A stretch of DNA of 64,000 nucleotides from the NCBI GenBank assembly GCA_034336665.1, contig JAPFBE010000002.1, positions 13,308,906 to 13,372,905 on the forward strand, read 5' to 3'. The notes beneath the pieces are model-generated. The model did no database searches and had not been told where the DNA came from. It was given only the letters and a program-made list of their open reading frames with translations. This document shows positions 50,031-61,850 of this stretch, piece by piece. The translations under genes were made by a program, and so were the position numbers. How positions within the stretch are numbered: the first letter of the stretch is position 1; each line of letters begins with the position of its first letter. The stretch is from Luscinia megarhynchos (Eukaryota; Chordata; Aves; Passeriformes; Turdidae).

Positions 50031-53000
50031 CTTGAATTTCCCTGAGATGCTGCAAAAAGTGGAAAGCCTCTCAAGTAGCAAGTCATTCTGATACCTCCTT
50101 ACTTACTTCAAGGTCAGGCTAATTTTATTCTCCATTTCATGTTGCTTTAATCTAAACATTGAAAGAGGTGATGTTAGGCTAAAAGTCTCAGGAGACTGTG
50201 AGCAGCATATGGATCATTTCTCTTGATAAATCATAGAACCATCTGCATGCAAGTGGGCAGGGATGGAGTAATTCTTCTCCTGAAGCTGTTCATATATCCT
50301 TACTTCTCATGAGTCAGTATCCTTGGTCTGTAAATTCACAGATAGGTTTGAGGGTAAGATACCTGCAGAAATCATTCACTTACCTGTCTCAGACTGGGAC
50401 AGGTGGGACAAGTGATGTGGCCTGGAAACTCAACCATCTTCAGGGAGTGGTGCTCCCAGGGCAGAAATCACCCTATTCTGAATTACACTAGAGAGGCATG
50501 ACTTCAACTCTGGAATGGCAAGGCACACAAGCACACTAAAAGTAATACAGTGTTTTACAGCTCGAACGGCAATTCAGGGAGCAAGAGCTAAAATTAAACA
50601 CATGGTGATGCTCTGTTTTGTTGATTCCTGTGCCCTGAATACCATCTGCTTGAAAATCAGGTGAACCAAAGTGTTATTCTGAAGGGCTGCTCTTATTAGA
50701 TTGATATTTTCTTTAGGTGGAGCAAAGAATCTTGTCTAAAAGAGGACATATTTAGGAGCCTAATCAGTGAATGCAGAAGAGACTGCAAACTGATCAGTGA
50801 TCAGAGGAGGGTGAATGGGTTTGACTGACATCTGGAGTAAAGCAGTGCTGTGCTCTTTCAATTACAGGTTTGAGACTGCCACAATTGACAGATTAAAGGT
50901 GTTCACCCTAATCCAAAATTATACTTTCCCCAGTCAAATTGACCATTGTGTCAGCTTCAATTTGTTCAGATACGTCACCCACAGTGAGTGATTGGACTGA
51001 TTCACTTGCACACTCTTTGACAAGGTCCCTGTTTTGTGTTCACTCCTTACTCTCGCTATTTCCCTTGTCAGACAGATACTCCAGAGGCATTTCCATTATC
51101 TCCTATGTAGCTGTACCTCAGAAATGTACTGGACTGGAAAGAAAAATCCTCAGGCCAATTATTCTGACATAAACTCTACTTATCAGAAAGCACTAGAATA
51201 TGAAGCATAAGTTAAAATAGCTCAAAAATAGGACACATCCACACACACATATAGACCCCAGGCAGACACCTAAGTAATGCTGTGCTCAGTCTCTGCTGTG
51301 ACTGAGTATGGATGAGCACTTCTGAATAAGAAACAACAACAACATTACCTCAACATCCAGATCAAAACAGTCTTTCTGAGAATGGAAGTGCTTTAATTTA
51401 AAATAAAAGCAATGAATTTTTTGCAGGGAGCTGCTCTTTTTCTTTTCTGTTAGAATCAGAAGTGGCCTAATGCTTGGAGAACAGTTACCCTGTAATCTTC
51501 CCACCCTTTGAAAAGGGAAGAAAAACAATGCGTACAAGTTTCTGAGAACCTTGCTGCTGCTGATTCTCCTTGGGTGAGGAAACAGGCAAGAAAAGATGAG
51601 TTGCATTTCTTTCCCACAAGCTGGAGGAAAAAGAAGCATTCGTATCATAAGCACAAAGATGTGAAGTGTCATTCAGTTTGTGAGTGTTACCTTTAGCCAG
51701 ATTCATCAGGTGGGCTCTCCCTTCTGAGCCAGACTGAAAGCATGTCCATCCTGCATCCTGCTGCAGAAGTTTCACAGGGGGAAGTTTTGGGAGGTGCAAC
51801 TCACTTGAGTGTCATTTTGAGGTGAGGGAGGTGCTTGTATAAATAATGTCATTGCCCTTTCATATTCTTTTGTATCTCTGCTAGTGGTTTTGCTTTTGTT
51901 GGTTTGGGGCCAGGCTGCTGTGGGTTTGGGGGATTGTTTGAGGCGGGGGTGTTGCTGTTATTTTACTTCTGGAAGTGTCCATGGATATAAAAATGAAATA
52001 TTTTTTATCAGGTTACAAGTACATAAAAATGTCCAGTGTAATCAATCTCTATAATCTGTCACAGTTACACACACACACACACACACAGCCACTAAGCAGA
52101 GTTTCCAGGCACAGCAATATGTAACTTTTGAAAGACATACTACAGCCAGAACAAACACTACTTTCCTATCCACCAAGGAAGTCTTTGCTCTACAGCTGAA
52201 GGAGTTTTTTCCCCTCTGCTTGCCACAGCAATGCTGAAAGGGATGCATGCACAGGTTTTGTGTGACTCACAGGACAGTGGCACACTATACAGTCTTGTGT
52301 AGCAGGATAGTAAGGACTGACTATGGTACCATTTGTTATCACTGCTAGAGAATCCTTTGCTTTCCATTCTGGAGATTCCCATAATCAAAATAATTCTACA
52401 GGGCACTTGCAGAATGTTCATAATTCTGTCAACATTTTGTCCAAATTATTACATATTCCTTGAAGGACCTAGGGTGAAGTTGCTGAATTTTGTTTTGTAA
52501 TTAAGGTTTGAATGTAGAAAATGGAGGAGAGGGGTGGGAACTGCATGCTTTCTGTTATATTTCTTAGGCAGTTTTAACACCTTAGAGAATTGGTGTAGCT
52601 CTTTGAACTGTGGTACATACATTATCCCCAATCACAGTCATGACTTTGGGTTTTCTGTGTAGTTAAAGTTAGCAAGAGAGATATGAAATGTGAAATATAA
52701 GAGCACAGCAGCACCTAGTACTATTTATCCAATAGTTTGCAGCTATGAGATCCTAATCATGTGTCCTCATACATAACCCTCAGTATTTGCAAAAAGCAAA
52801 ATTTTTTTGTAATTACTGATTTTCCAGTTTTCCATAGCCATGGCTCACATTACGTGGGGGGTAAGGAAGGTGGGAATCATTCCTTCTATCTCTTTGGATG
52901 TGCTTGCAGCCCTCATGCATAGAAAGGGTGAGCAGACACTTTTCATTAAGAGATATGTCCACATGGGATGCAAACCATGAGGGGAAGCCTCAAAGCAGAT

Positions 53001-54096
53001 ATGGGCCCTTGTGTGTTTGTTGACTGTGAAAACAAACAGCACCACTGGAACTGACTCAAGGTTCAGTTTGAACAGAGATGAGCTGTTGCTATCACTCTCA
53101 TTTTAAGATGGAGGTGAGAGATTTTGATAGGCAAGAAGGCAGAAACAAAGAGGGACCACAGAGGTGAGCTTGTAAGGTCAGTAACAGTACTGGTTGGAAG
53201 CAGAGAAATAAAATCATCAGAAATTCAGCAGGGGCAAAAAGCAGAAAACCATCACTGACTTGTCAAGATCTAAAAACCTTATGAGAGGAGGCAGAGAAGA
53301 GGCAGGCAGTGCATCAACAGGACTGAGCATCTGCGTGTTCTAAGGAGAAACAAAGGTTGGCACTTCTCTGTTTGATTGACAGCACCTTGGCCAGCAGAGA
53401 CTCAAAAGGTGGCTGCCCTATGGATACTGAGCATGTGAATGCTTAGCCTAATAATGTCAGTCCTGGCTCATTGCTCTGTGTGTTAGCAATAAATAAGACT
53501 ATTTTCATATATGGACAGTCCTGCTTTTGGGCCTTTATGCCTGTAAAAGATGCTCAAAACCATCAAGGGTTACATTTAATGTGATCTGCTTTATTGTGCA
53601 GACTGCAGTACTGTCCTCAATTAATTCCTCCTTGAATTAGAGCATATCTGTTTGGAAAACAAAAATCCAGCCTCATTCTCTTTTGATTGAAAAGTTTTCC
53701 GGTGATGTATACTCTATTGCAGCCCTTGGGAAATAATTCCATTTTCATTATTCTGAATGTTGAAAATATGCATGTCAGTTTTATTCTGATTTTGACTGGT
53801 TTCAACTTCCAGCCACAGAATGTTGTTATATATCTGCTAAATTGAAAAGACCACATATTATCAGGTTTCTGCACCCTGTTTGAATGCTGATTAAATAAAT
53901 CTTTTGCCTTCTCCTTGACATTCTAACCACACAGTCTGCCCTTCAGTCTGTACCCTAGCCATGTGCCCCAAGTCCATCATTATCCTGAATGGATACTTCC
54001 TGAGTGCCCATCAGTGCTTCAACACCCAGAAACACGGTATTGCAGAGATCATGCCTCTACAGAACACAGGGGAGATGCATGAGTGGCAGCTTCCTG
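50031..54096. other. Non-coding sequence
   Basis: No gene supported; longest frames (for example 128 codons at 51286-51672 minus) are unrecognised. A CA microsatellite lies at 52067-52087. Confidence 0.5.
52067..52087. repeat. (AC)10 microsatellite
   Basis: Twenty-one bases of alternating A and C after ctgtcacagtt. Simple repeat, likely polymorphic. Confidence 0.95.
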
Positions 54097-54796
54097 TCCA
54101 TAGAGTCATAGAATCATTCAGGTTGGAAAAGACCTGTAAGATTATCAAGTCCAACTGTTAATCCAGCATCAACACCATGTTCACCATGTCCTCAAATGCC
54201 CTATACACTTGCTTTTATTACACTTTCAGAGAGGGTGATTGTAACCACTTCCCTGGGCAGCCTGTTCCAATGCTTGACAACTTTTTCCACAAAAATAATT
54301 CCTAATATCTATACTGAACCTCACCTGGCACAACTTAAGGCCATTTCATCCTGTCACTTTCACCTGTGAGAAGAGACTGACCCCCCACTTACACTCTCCT
54401 TTCAGGCAGTTGTAGAGAGTGATAAGGTCCCCCCTGAGCCTCCTTTTCTCCAGGCTAAACACCCTCAGCTCTCTCAGCTGCTCCTCATCAGACCTGTGCT
54501 CCAGACCCTTCCCAGCTCCTGTTGCCTTTCTCTGCCCTTCTCAATGTCTTCATTGTGGTGAGGGGCCCAAAACTGACCACAGCACTCCAGGTGTGGCCTC
54601 ATCTGTGCGGAGTACAGGGGGACAATCACTGCCCTGGTTCTGCTGGCCACACTGCTCCTGATCCAGGCCAGGATGCCTTTGGCTTTTGGCCACCACAGCA
54701 CAGGCTGGCTCACGTTCAGCCACTGCTAACCAGCACCTCCAGGTCCTTTTCCACTGGGCAGCTTTCCAGCCCCCTCTGCCCAGGCCTGTAGCATTT
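54097..54796 (-). mobile_element. CR1 LINE, 5'-truncated, minus strand
   Basis: About 700 bp of well-preserved minus-strand CR1. It starts with the complement of the 3' tail (tagagtcatagaatcattca), then ggttggaaaagacctgtaag, and runs through gataaggtcccccctgagcc and ctccaggctaaacaccctca. The minus-strand frame at 54713 down to 54474 includes [20 protein letters not shown] and [20 protein letters not shown], clear CR1 reverse-transcriptase C-terminal blocks (usual: LYSALVRPHLEYCVQFWAP). The copy lacks the catalytic region, so it is dead. Its truncated end meets a plus-strand CR1 tail. Confidence 0.94.
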
Positions 54797-54845
54797 GATC
54801 ATCAAAGAGTTCTCTTCCAAGTGTAATGACTCTGTGATTCTATGA
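54797..54845 (+). mobile_element. Tiny CR1 3' tail, plus strand, abutting the minus-strand copy
   Basis: gatcatcaaagagttctctt, then ccaagtg, then gactctgtgattctatgac reads as a plus-strand CR1 3' end. It directly follows cctgtagcatt, where the minus-strand CR1 stops. The two tails (catagaatca at the left edge, tgattctatg at the right edge) form an inverted pair about 740 bp apart. Confidence 0.75.
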
Positions 54846-55565
54846 CAGTCTGTAATGCAGTTTATGTTTCCATCTGTATTGTTGATAAAACTGCATGACA
54901 GCAAAGTGACAAAAATTAATCTTTAGGGTAGTTCAACCCAAATCTCACCTCCTTGACAGGTGTCACTTTGCTTTAACTTTTCTGAACTGGCTCTCAGAGT
55001 AGGCAGAGCTCTGCTTACCTTGACACTGGTTGAAGCAAACCTGGAGCCCTGACAGGTAGGCAGTGCAATCCCTGCACTGCAAGCCAGGTGATGTCCTGCC
55101 CACCTCTCAGACCAGCCCAACCCATCTGGATCTGGTTCTTCTTACCTTTCTATGTTGCTCCTCGAACCCTTTGACTGAAATAGGGACAAGAACTGATCCT
55201 TGGTGACTGGCACTCAAAACTAAGTGACTCCTGCAGCTCTTGTGTTTGGTGGTGCCAACAGGCTCCCTTTAAGGTTGCTAGCTTATGTTCATGGGCAAAT
55301 GGTGACTTTAATGTTTCCTGACTTCCTACTGATTGTTCTTGCAACCTCTATGTTGGTATGGCAGCAGTCATAAAACCAGGATGATAGATAAATGTGAAAA
55401 TCAGTCCTATAAAGCAGCAAGCAATGTAAAAGACAGAGTAGTGCAGGGGATTACATACATCTCATATGGGGAATATGTTGCATTAACTACATGCAAACAT
55501 ACATTTTCCTCTGTGTTGTCTTTTGGAATGAAAATGAGGGGGACAAATTAACAGAACGGGGATAT
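54846..55565. other. Non-coding sequence
   Basis: No gene or recognisable repeat. Confidence 0.45.
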
Positions 55566-55627
55566 CCTGGTGAAATTTCACTGAAGTCAGTAGAGTTATA
55601 CACACCAGGGATGCATTTGGCTGATTC
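55566..55627. repeat. Old dispersed repeat, copy B
   Basis: Shares ordered words with 43105-43160: tggtgaaatttcactgaagt then ccagggatgcatttggctga. Internal sequence has diverged. Best seen as an ancient interspersed repeat of unidentified family. Confidence 0.55.
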
Positions 55628-58157
55628 TTTTGCTAAGGGCTGTATGAAAGCCTTAATATAGAGTTTCTGCATGTGTGAAGTGCATGCCAAGACAAACGCA
55701 ATGTGCTAAATGGAACCTCTTGATTTATTTAAATAAAAAATATGTTACAAAAAAACAGTGGATAATTGTAGTGGAATGGATCCAGACTGGAATCATCTGT
55801 CTCGTGTCTCCAGAGTGTCTGAGGGAAGGGCTGTAAGGAATATCTTGCTTGTATACCTAAGCAATGTAGGATATGCAGATAGCAGATAATTTCTTGAAAA
55901 TGCTAAGATCCACCAAGGGACTAAGAACTCTCTAGGAGACAAAGGTTATAATCAGATGTAAACTAGCTCTTTTGGCTGCAGCTGATATGAACTAAGAGAT
56001 TATCAAACACAGCCCATTTTCATCAGTTATCTTCTTTATAGGCACTTGCCTCCCTCTCCCCTTGAGTTCAGATCTACTGCCAGTATGATCATCACTCCCT
56101 GGCTGGCCAGAATGATCAAATTTTAAAAAAAAAAAATTACCATCAAAAGTGTTAAGGATAAAGCAAGCACAGTTTGCCTTAACTGAGTCGGACTGTAATC
56201 CTGGAGATGTGCTGTGGACATGATAGCCAACATTCATGCCTGGGGCTGGGCTAGAAGAGGCAGTGTCTTGGTGTGGGTCAGCAGCAGCATAAACAGCATC
56301 CCAGAGCAGTCTTTCTTTAGTGTTGGAACATCATGGACTTTCTCCTTACAATGCCTGATTGCCTGCTGACTGTGGAGGCAGCTACAGCCCTGCACTGGCC
56401 TCCCTTCTGCCTGTGCTGACCTATAAAACCCTGTAAATCAGGTAACTGTTGAGCTGTTCATCAGAAACCCACCTCACATCAGAGGCTCTGTGTTTCCCCT
56501 ATATTTAATCGCTGCTATTTAAAGCCCAGCCAAACAGGGGCTCCCAGAGCACACCTAAATTCCACTTGAGGGCTAGTGCTGGGAAGAGGGAAGGGGAGAA
56601 GAGACTGTGTACCCAATATCTTCAGATATGAGAGACCCAGTTTTGAAGGAATGCCAGAACCTAGTGCTCCCACATGCCCTGTTGGAAATGGTGCAACGGA
56701 GCTTCCTCAGGACATGAAGCTGTTCTACTTAGCATGAAATAATTATGCAAATGCCTCTAGGAGGAGGTCAGGGTACTCATAAAAGCTAATGCCCATATTA
56801 ACAGCACATCAGGTACACGGAGTGAGTGCAGCTCCCACGAAGGAGCACAGCAGAACAGAAACCCTCAGCAAAGTTCTCAGCCAAGATGGGTCACTGTTAG
56901 GGATAATAAGGCAACTTCATGTCTACATATGCACTCACAGCCGGTGGCAGACTTAGATTTTAGACTTAAGGGACTGTCTGTGATAGCAGGTAACCAGCAA
57001 GAGGAGAGTGGGAAACTAGACAGGAGCTAAAGCACTCCAGGAAATTCCATCGAATCCCTGGATAGACATTGTCTCACATGTTGAGAAGTGTGATGCTGCA
57101 GTACTGGAGGAGTTATCTTGGTTACATGAGTATTTCAGTATCGCTGTCTTTGGTGAAAATACCTGTTAGAAGAGCAGGATGGAGTGATAGTGCTTGCATA
57201 AATGTATTGGGATGGAAAAACACTAAAATATGGTTCAGAAAAAGAATTAAAGATGAGATTTTCAAAACTAGTTTTAGAAAGCTGGCACTCAAGTCTCACT
57301 CATTTATAATGGGAGAAGGGTATCCTAATTGGACAGCCTTTAAAAATGCCTCCTTTTTTACAAAGGAACGTAAATTCATTTTAATTAGTTTGTATTCTTC
57401 AGCTGTTTAAGCACTTCAGAAAATGTCACCATGAGTCAACAAAGATGTGCTAATCAATTACATCAGTGAGTTTAACATTAGCATCCCAGTATTAAATTAT
57501 TCTTCAACATTTATTATATGGTTTCTAAAAGAAGTTGTCTCCTACAAGACTGGATTTTATGAAAAATAATGCTAACAAATCCAGATGCCTAGGGCAGTGT
57601 AAATATCCTAACTTTGACACCCTGAAGTTTGAATACTGACATGTGAAATCATAATGGTCTTTCACAGCCTCGTCCAGGGTCCACAGAAGTCAGACAGAAA
57701 ATTTCTGATGACTCATGTAGGTCTTGTCTCTGGCTTTTAATATGACTTTTTCCACTCTATTTAATGCCTGACCTCATACAGCTTTGTTCCTGTAACAAAA
57801 ATCCTGGGGAATCTCATACTGTCTGGTACCAGATTTGTGCCTGATTTCTTAGAAATGTCAAGGTAGTTTGCTAGCATGGTTGAACTCAGAAGTCTAAAGG
57901 ATGGTGAATACTGAGATTCTTTTTAAAAATACACTTTTAAACAATAAAGTTTCATAGATTATGCATACATTAGGTTTTGGCTAATACCAAGCAAATCTGG
58001 TGAGAGAGTAAGAGCTTTCTGTTCCAGTTAAAGTTTGTGAGATATAAGAGCCATGCACATCTTAAAACACTAAGTAAGCATGGTGCAGAATGGGGCTTGT
58101 AATAAATTCTGGTGCTGGGAGCCCATCCTGCAACAGGAGGAGACACCACTGCAGTTC
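55628..58157. other. Non-coding sequence
   Basis: No gene supported. An 11-to-13-base A run at about 56126-56138 is the only low-complexity tract. Frame 57069-57410 plus is open for 113 codons but unrecognised. Confidence 0.5.
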
Positions 58158-58290
58158 AGCAGTCAAAGTGCTGGACTGGGCCCTTGGAACTGCATACTTC
58201 ATTCCTGGCCTACAAACTACATTGTATGAATTACTGCAACTCTGCCAGCCTGAATTTCCCTCTGTTTAAAATAAGAGAATGCTATTTTAT
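58158..58290 (+). repeat. MIR-like SINE remnant
   Basis: agcagtcaaagtgctggact, then gggcccttggaactgcatac, then ttcattcctggc follows the tRNA-derived head of a MIR/CORE-type SINE (...gtgctgga.t.gg...ggttc.attcctggc). Later, actctgccagcctgaatttc then cctctgtttaaaataagaga recalls the 3' part (cctcagtttccccatctgtaaaatggg). It ends in a T/A-rich tract. Diverged, so the family assignment is tentative. Confidence 0.5.
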
Positions 58291-59975
58291 TTTTTTTTTC
58301 AAAAAGCTCTATGGTAGGTGATTGTTTTTGATTAGGACCAGCTCGCTTATTATTACTCAGACAGCAAGAAAAATTCAGAGAAGTGAGAATTTTTTAGATA
58401 GTGCCATTAATTTTGTTTATGGCACGTTTTGCACTGGTAGTGTAACAAACTGAAAAACCATAACTCTCTTTGAATCTCACTTTCTTCCTTCACACAGAGT
58501 TTTTCAATTTCACAGAGCACAACTGATTCTGGAGGGGGGCGGGCAGAGGGGAGAAGAGAAGTGATGATTTTGGCAGCGACACCGTTGTGATTTGCTAAAA
58601 TAGCAGCTTGGAAAATCTGGTTTCTCAAATATCTCATGTTTTGCTAATTGCTGACAGCTTTGTTTTTAACCGAACGTGAAACAATGTGGAGAAATGGGCA
58701 AGCATGGCCCCTGACTCACCACTGCCCGGCTAAGCTCGGCAGGTGGGAGCAAGCTGTCTCCAAGAAGGGGCCCGAGCAGCAATTGCTGCCCAGCTCATGA
58801 GGTTCAGCACATACACACAAGGGGAGAGTTCCTGGAAGCCAGCTATGAGGCTCCCAAAAGGAACTCTTCCCACCCCACGCTCACTGGGCCAGTAAGAGAT
58901 TAGATATCTTGCCAAGAAGGAATGTCAGGCAGGCTGGAGAGGTGCCCCCTTCCCCAGACATGGTTTGAGCTGGGTAACAGTGAGGCACGGGATGACTTGG
59001 GGGGACTGTTGGCTCTGTCCTGTCCCACGTGGAGAACTGAGTGGGATCTAGCTGCTCCAGACCACCAGGGGCTGGAAGCATCCCTGCAGGAGCCAGGGGT
59101 TTACCTGGGAATGCATCTTCAGGGATTGGTAGAGCACAGCCACTTTACCCATGTCTGCCTCAGGCGAGGGACCACGTCCCATGGAAAGCAGCAATGTGTG
59201 AGACTTCAGGGTGTCTGAAGCAAGTAAGGGCAAAATGGGCCAGAGTAGTTCATCTGCCAGCATGTCCTGCCCACCTGGAAGTTCATGTGGAGCACATCTC
59301 CACAGACATTCATCTCCACAAAATCTGAATGATGCTTAGTCTTCCTGGGTCAACCAACACAGGGCATGGACTCACTGGGCAAGCTCGAGAGATGCACTTT
59401 GGACTGGGATCTCTTAGGCAGAAATATGGGAGCTTTGTATGAGCAGGAGCCTGTTCCTCAGGTCCTATCCCAGTGAGCATGATGGACTCTGGTACCAGAA
59501 CATGGGGAAATTCAAAGATGTAGAAAACTGAAAAATTCAAATCTAATGAAAGACAGATTATTTCTTCTGCCTGCGTGCATGTAATTAATCTCTTCTCTGC
59601 TCCAGGAAATCTCAGGGGCCAAGAATATAGCAGTTTTTTTCCAAGGACCTGAAACCTAATGATATAACAAAAATATCCAGCCAGGTTAATACATTTTACA
59701 AAAGCAGAAAAAACCACTTCAAGGTTTATACCCATTTCTAATGAGTGGAGACCAAGACTAAAATATTACAGGGAACAGGAGTTCCTAAAGATGCTTGTGT
59801 GTTGACAAGATGCTGGAGCAGCAAGACTGCTGGCTATGTAAAGCTATTCATGCATAACTGTGCTCATAATGATCCTGTGGCAATTTATTTTTTGACCTAT
59901 GTTTATTGTATTGGGTAAATGTCACATCCACTTTTTGTTTCTTTATTAGCACAGCTCATCAGGCACTGTGTGTTC
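58291..59975. other. Non-coding; GC-richer around 58700-59310
   Basis: The part 58700-59310 has clearly more G and C and several open frames (98 codons plus strand at 58922; 95 at 59041), but none resembles a known protein and they overlap in different frames, which argues against real coding. It could be an old transposon or a lncRNA exon. Confidence 0.4.
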
Positions 59976-60006
59976 TGTGTGTGTGGTGTGTGTGTGTGTG
60001 TGTGTT
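59976..60006. repeat. TG-rich microsatellite
   Basis: Alternating TG with one GG interruption, followed at once by tttgtatacacacaacac, so the flank is partly complementary to the repeat and can fold back on it. Confidence 0.92.
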
Positions 60007-61026
60007 TGTATACACACAACACATAATTACACATAAGTCCTTCAGTGTCACTTTTCCCAGAGCAAAGTAACACTTTGCATATGAAATGAATTTTTATAGA
60101 AATAATGCTGCAGAGATAATTTTTTCCAACCTTTTTTTTTTCCTCTCTACTAATGCATAAGAGAAATGGAAATAGTGAGTCAGAATATGTCTGTAATCAC
60201 ATGGCATGAACAGAAATTCAATTTCCAAAGTGCTGAGCTTTGTGTCTTGGTGCAGAAGGAAGTCTGTAAACTTGGGCTGTACAATGCACATCACAGATCT
60301 GGCATTCATGACTGATAAACTGTTTTGAGAAGCAGCTGCATCTCAGCCATGTATAGACAAAGACATTTTGCAACCGTCCTCTCACTGAAGTTAGTTGGAG
60401 CTCAGGAAGTGTTCTGGGAAATCGAGTTTGTACAGTGAAAGCAGAGTGCTGGGAATACAGCCTGAAAACTTTTGGCTCTTTCACAAACTCATTGCTTGAC
60501 CTTCAGCAGAACAGAAGAAGGACAGGAGTCCAAGAGTGACTTGGGGCTGCTTTTCCATCATTGGGCTGTCCTTCTTTAACTTGCTGTTTTTTTTTCCTTG
60601 CTATGGATCAGAATCTCATTTCCTCAGCCCAAAATAAAAAGGCAGGGTGAAAAAATGTCCTATAAAGGGATCCTGAATTATGAAGCCCAAGTCCCAGACC
60701 AGAAGACCTCAGGTTTCTCCCTCTGCAATGCAGAGGGGGAAGTATTGCTCAGCAAACTGAGATTTCACTGGATGAAGCACCAGGTAATGTTTCAGTCCGA
60801 CTTCTCATCCTGCACAATCCCTTGTGCCCCCCTGATGCTGTCTAGAGGAGAAAGGCAGCCCTCCTGCACCCTCCTTGTCCCACAGCCCTGTGCTCCTCCT
60901 GGATGCTGCCACAGCTGTCCCGGGCTCCTCCACAGCATCACAGGCAGAGGCGCCTGCCATGCTTCCCTCTGGCAGGTCATTGCCTTGACCCCTAAACAAT
61001 GAAACTTTATGCAAGAATGGAGGGAC
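60007..61026. other. Non-coding sequence
   Basis: The frame at 60598-61002 plus is open for 134 codons but has no motif I recognise. A segment at about 60660-60783 ends in caccag|gtaatg, a donor-like junction, but no acceptor is obvious. Confidence 0.45.
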
Positions 61027-61047
61027 AAAAAAAAAAAAAAAAAAAAA
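61027..61047. repeat. A21 run with A/G-rich tail
   Basis: Twenty-one A, then gaagaagaaaaagaaaagaa. It could be the poly-A tail of an old plus-strand retrocopy, but the sequence before it (60600-61026) is not recognisable as any gene's 3' end. Confidence 0.9.
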
Positions 61048-61429
61048 GAAGAAGAAAAAGAAAAGAAAGAACTAGGTGATGGCTGAGATTGAAGCAAAGA
61101 AAAAAATTACAGGAGTGTAAAGCACAAAGGGAGTTAAAAAAAGGAAGAGAAAAAGAGATGGGAGACTTGAATAGCACTGAATATTTGAATTTCTTTTGTT
61201 TGAGAGGGTTTTTTTAAAAGGCTGCTTGGAAATGTAAAGGGCTTTCTTTTTTCATACAGGTGTTCTCTATACATTTTTCCAATTAGAAGAATCTCCTTTA
61301 TATATTTAGCACTATTTAGAGGGGACTGGGAAGATAAGGCTGCTGAGGAATGCTGCAGGCTAAAGCTAGGTTCTCCAAACTGGCTTTTGTTGCACCAATG
61401 TGAATCACTTAATAATTCATATTTCAGAA

Positions 61430-61850
61430 TACATTAATGCAAATGATAATTTTAGCTTGCTATTGAATTTTTAAATATGCACTACAAGCGATTTATATTT
61501 CTGCTCATTTTGCCAGGTAAAACTGTTTAGACATTTTTAACATATGCTTAGTTTCATTCATCATTTATCATTCCATTGTTTTAATTTGGGGTAATTAAAA
61601 ATTAGGAACATCACAAATAATACATGGAGCCCTGTGTTCACAGAAAAATAACATGGGAATGATGCTTAATCTTGCAATTTGAATGAAAGACATTTTTCAG
61701 TGATGCTGCAGTAACAAAATATCAACGTCCTGTGTTTCTGAAGATAATCTATATCCAAATAATAATTACTGTGATTAATTGGTATCTCTTTTTATTTAAA
61801 TCATTAGTGGGATTTTTCTGGAATATTTTTTTGTTTAGATTTACAAGGAA
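61430..61850. promoter_or_regulatory. Candidate conserved non-coding element, AT-rich
   Basis: About 420 bp free of simple repeats and dense in homeodomain and POU-like motifs: attaatgcaaatgataattt at 61433-61452 (contains ATGCAAAT at 61437-61444), tggggtaattaaaaattagg at about 61587-61606, and ccaaataataattactgtga at about 61754-61773. No coding frame. This composition is common in deeply conserved developmental enhancers, but conservation is untested. Confidence 0.3.

Noticed and set aside
59310..59735. 141-codon minus-strand open frame
   Set aside because: Unrecognised and overlaps other open frames; no supporting signal.
60598..61047. Possible retrocopy ending in A21
   Set aside because: The sequence before the A run shows no identifiable gene and the frame has no family match.
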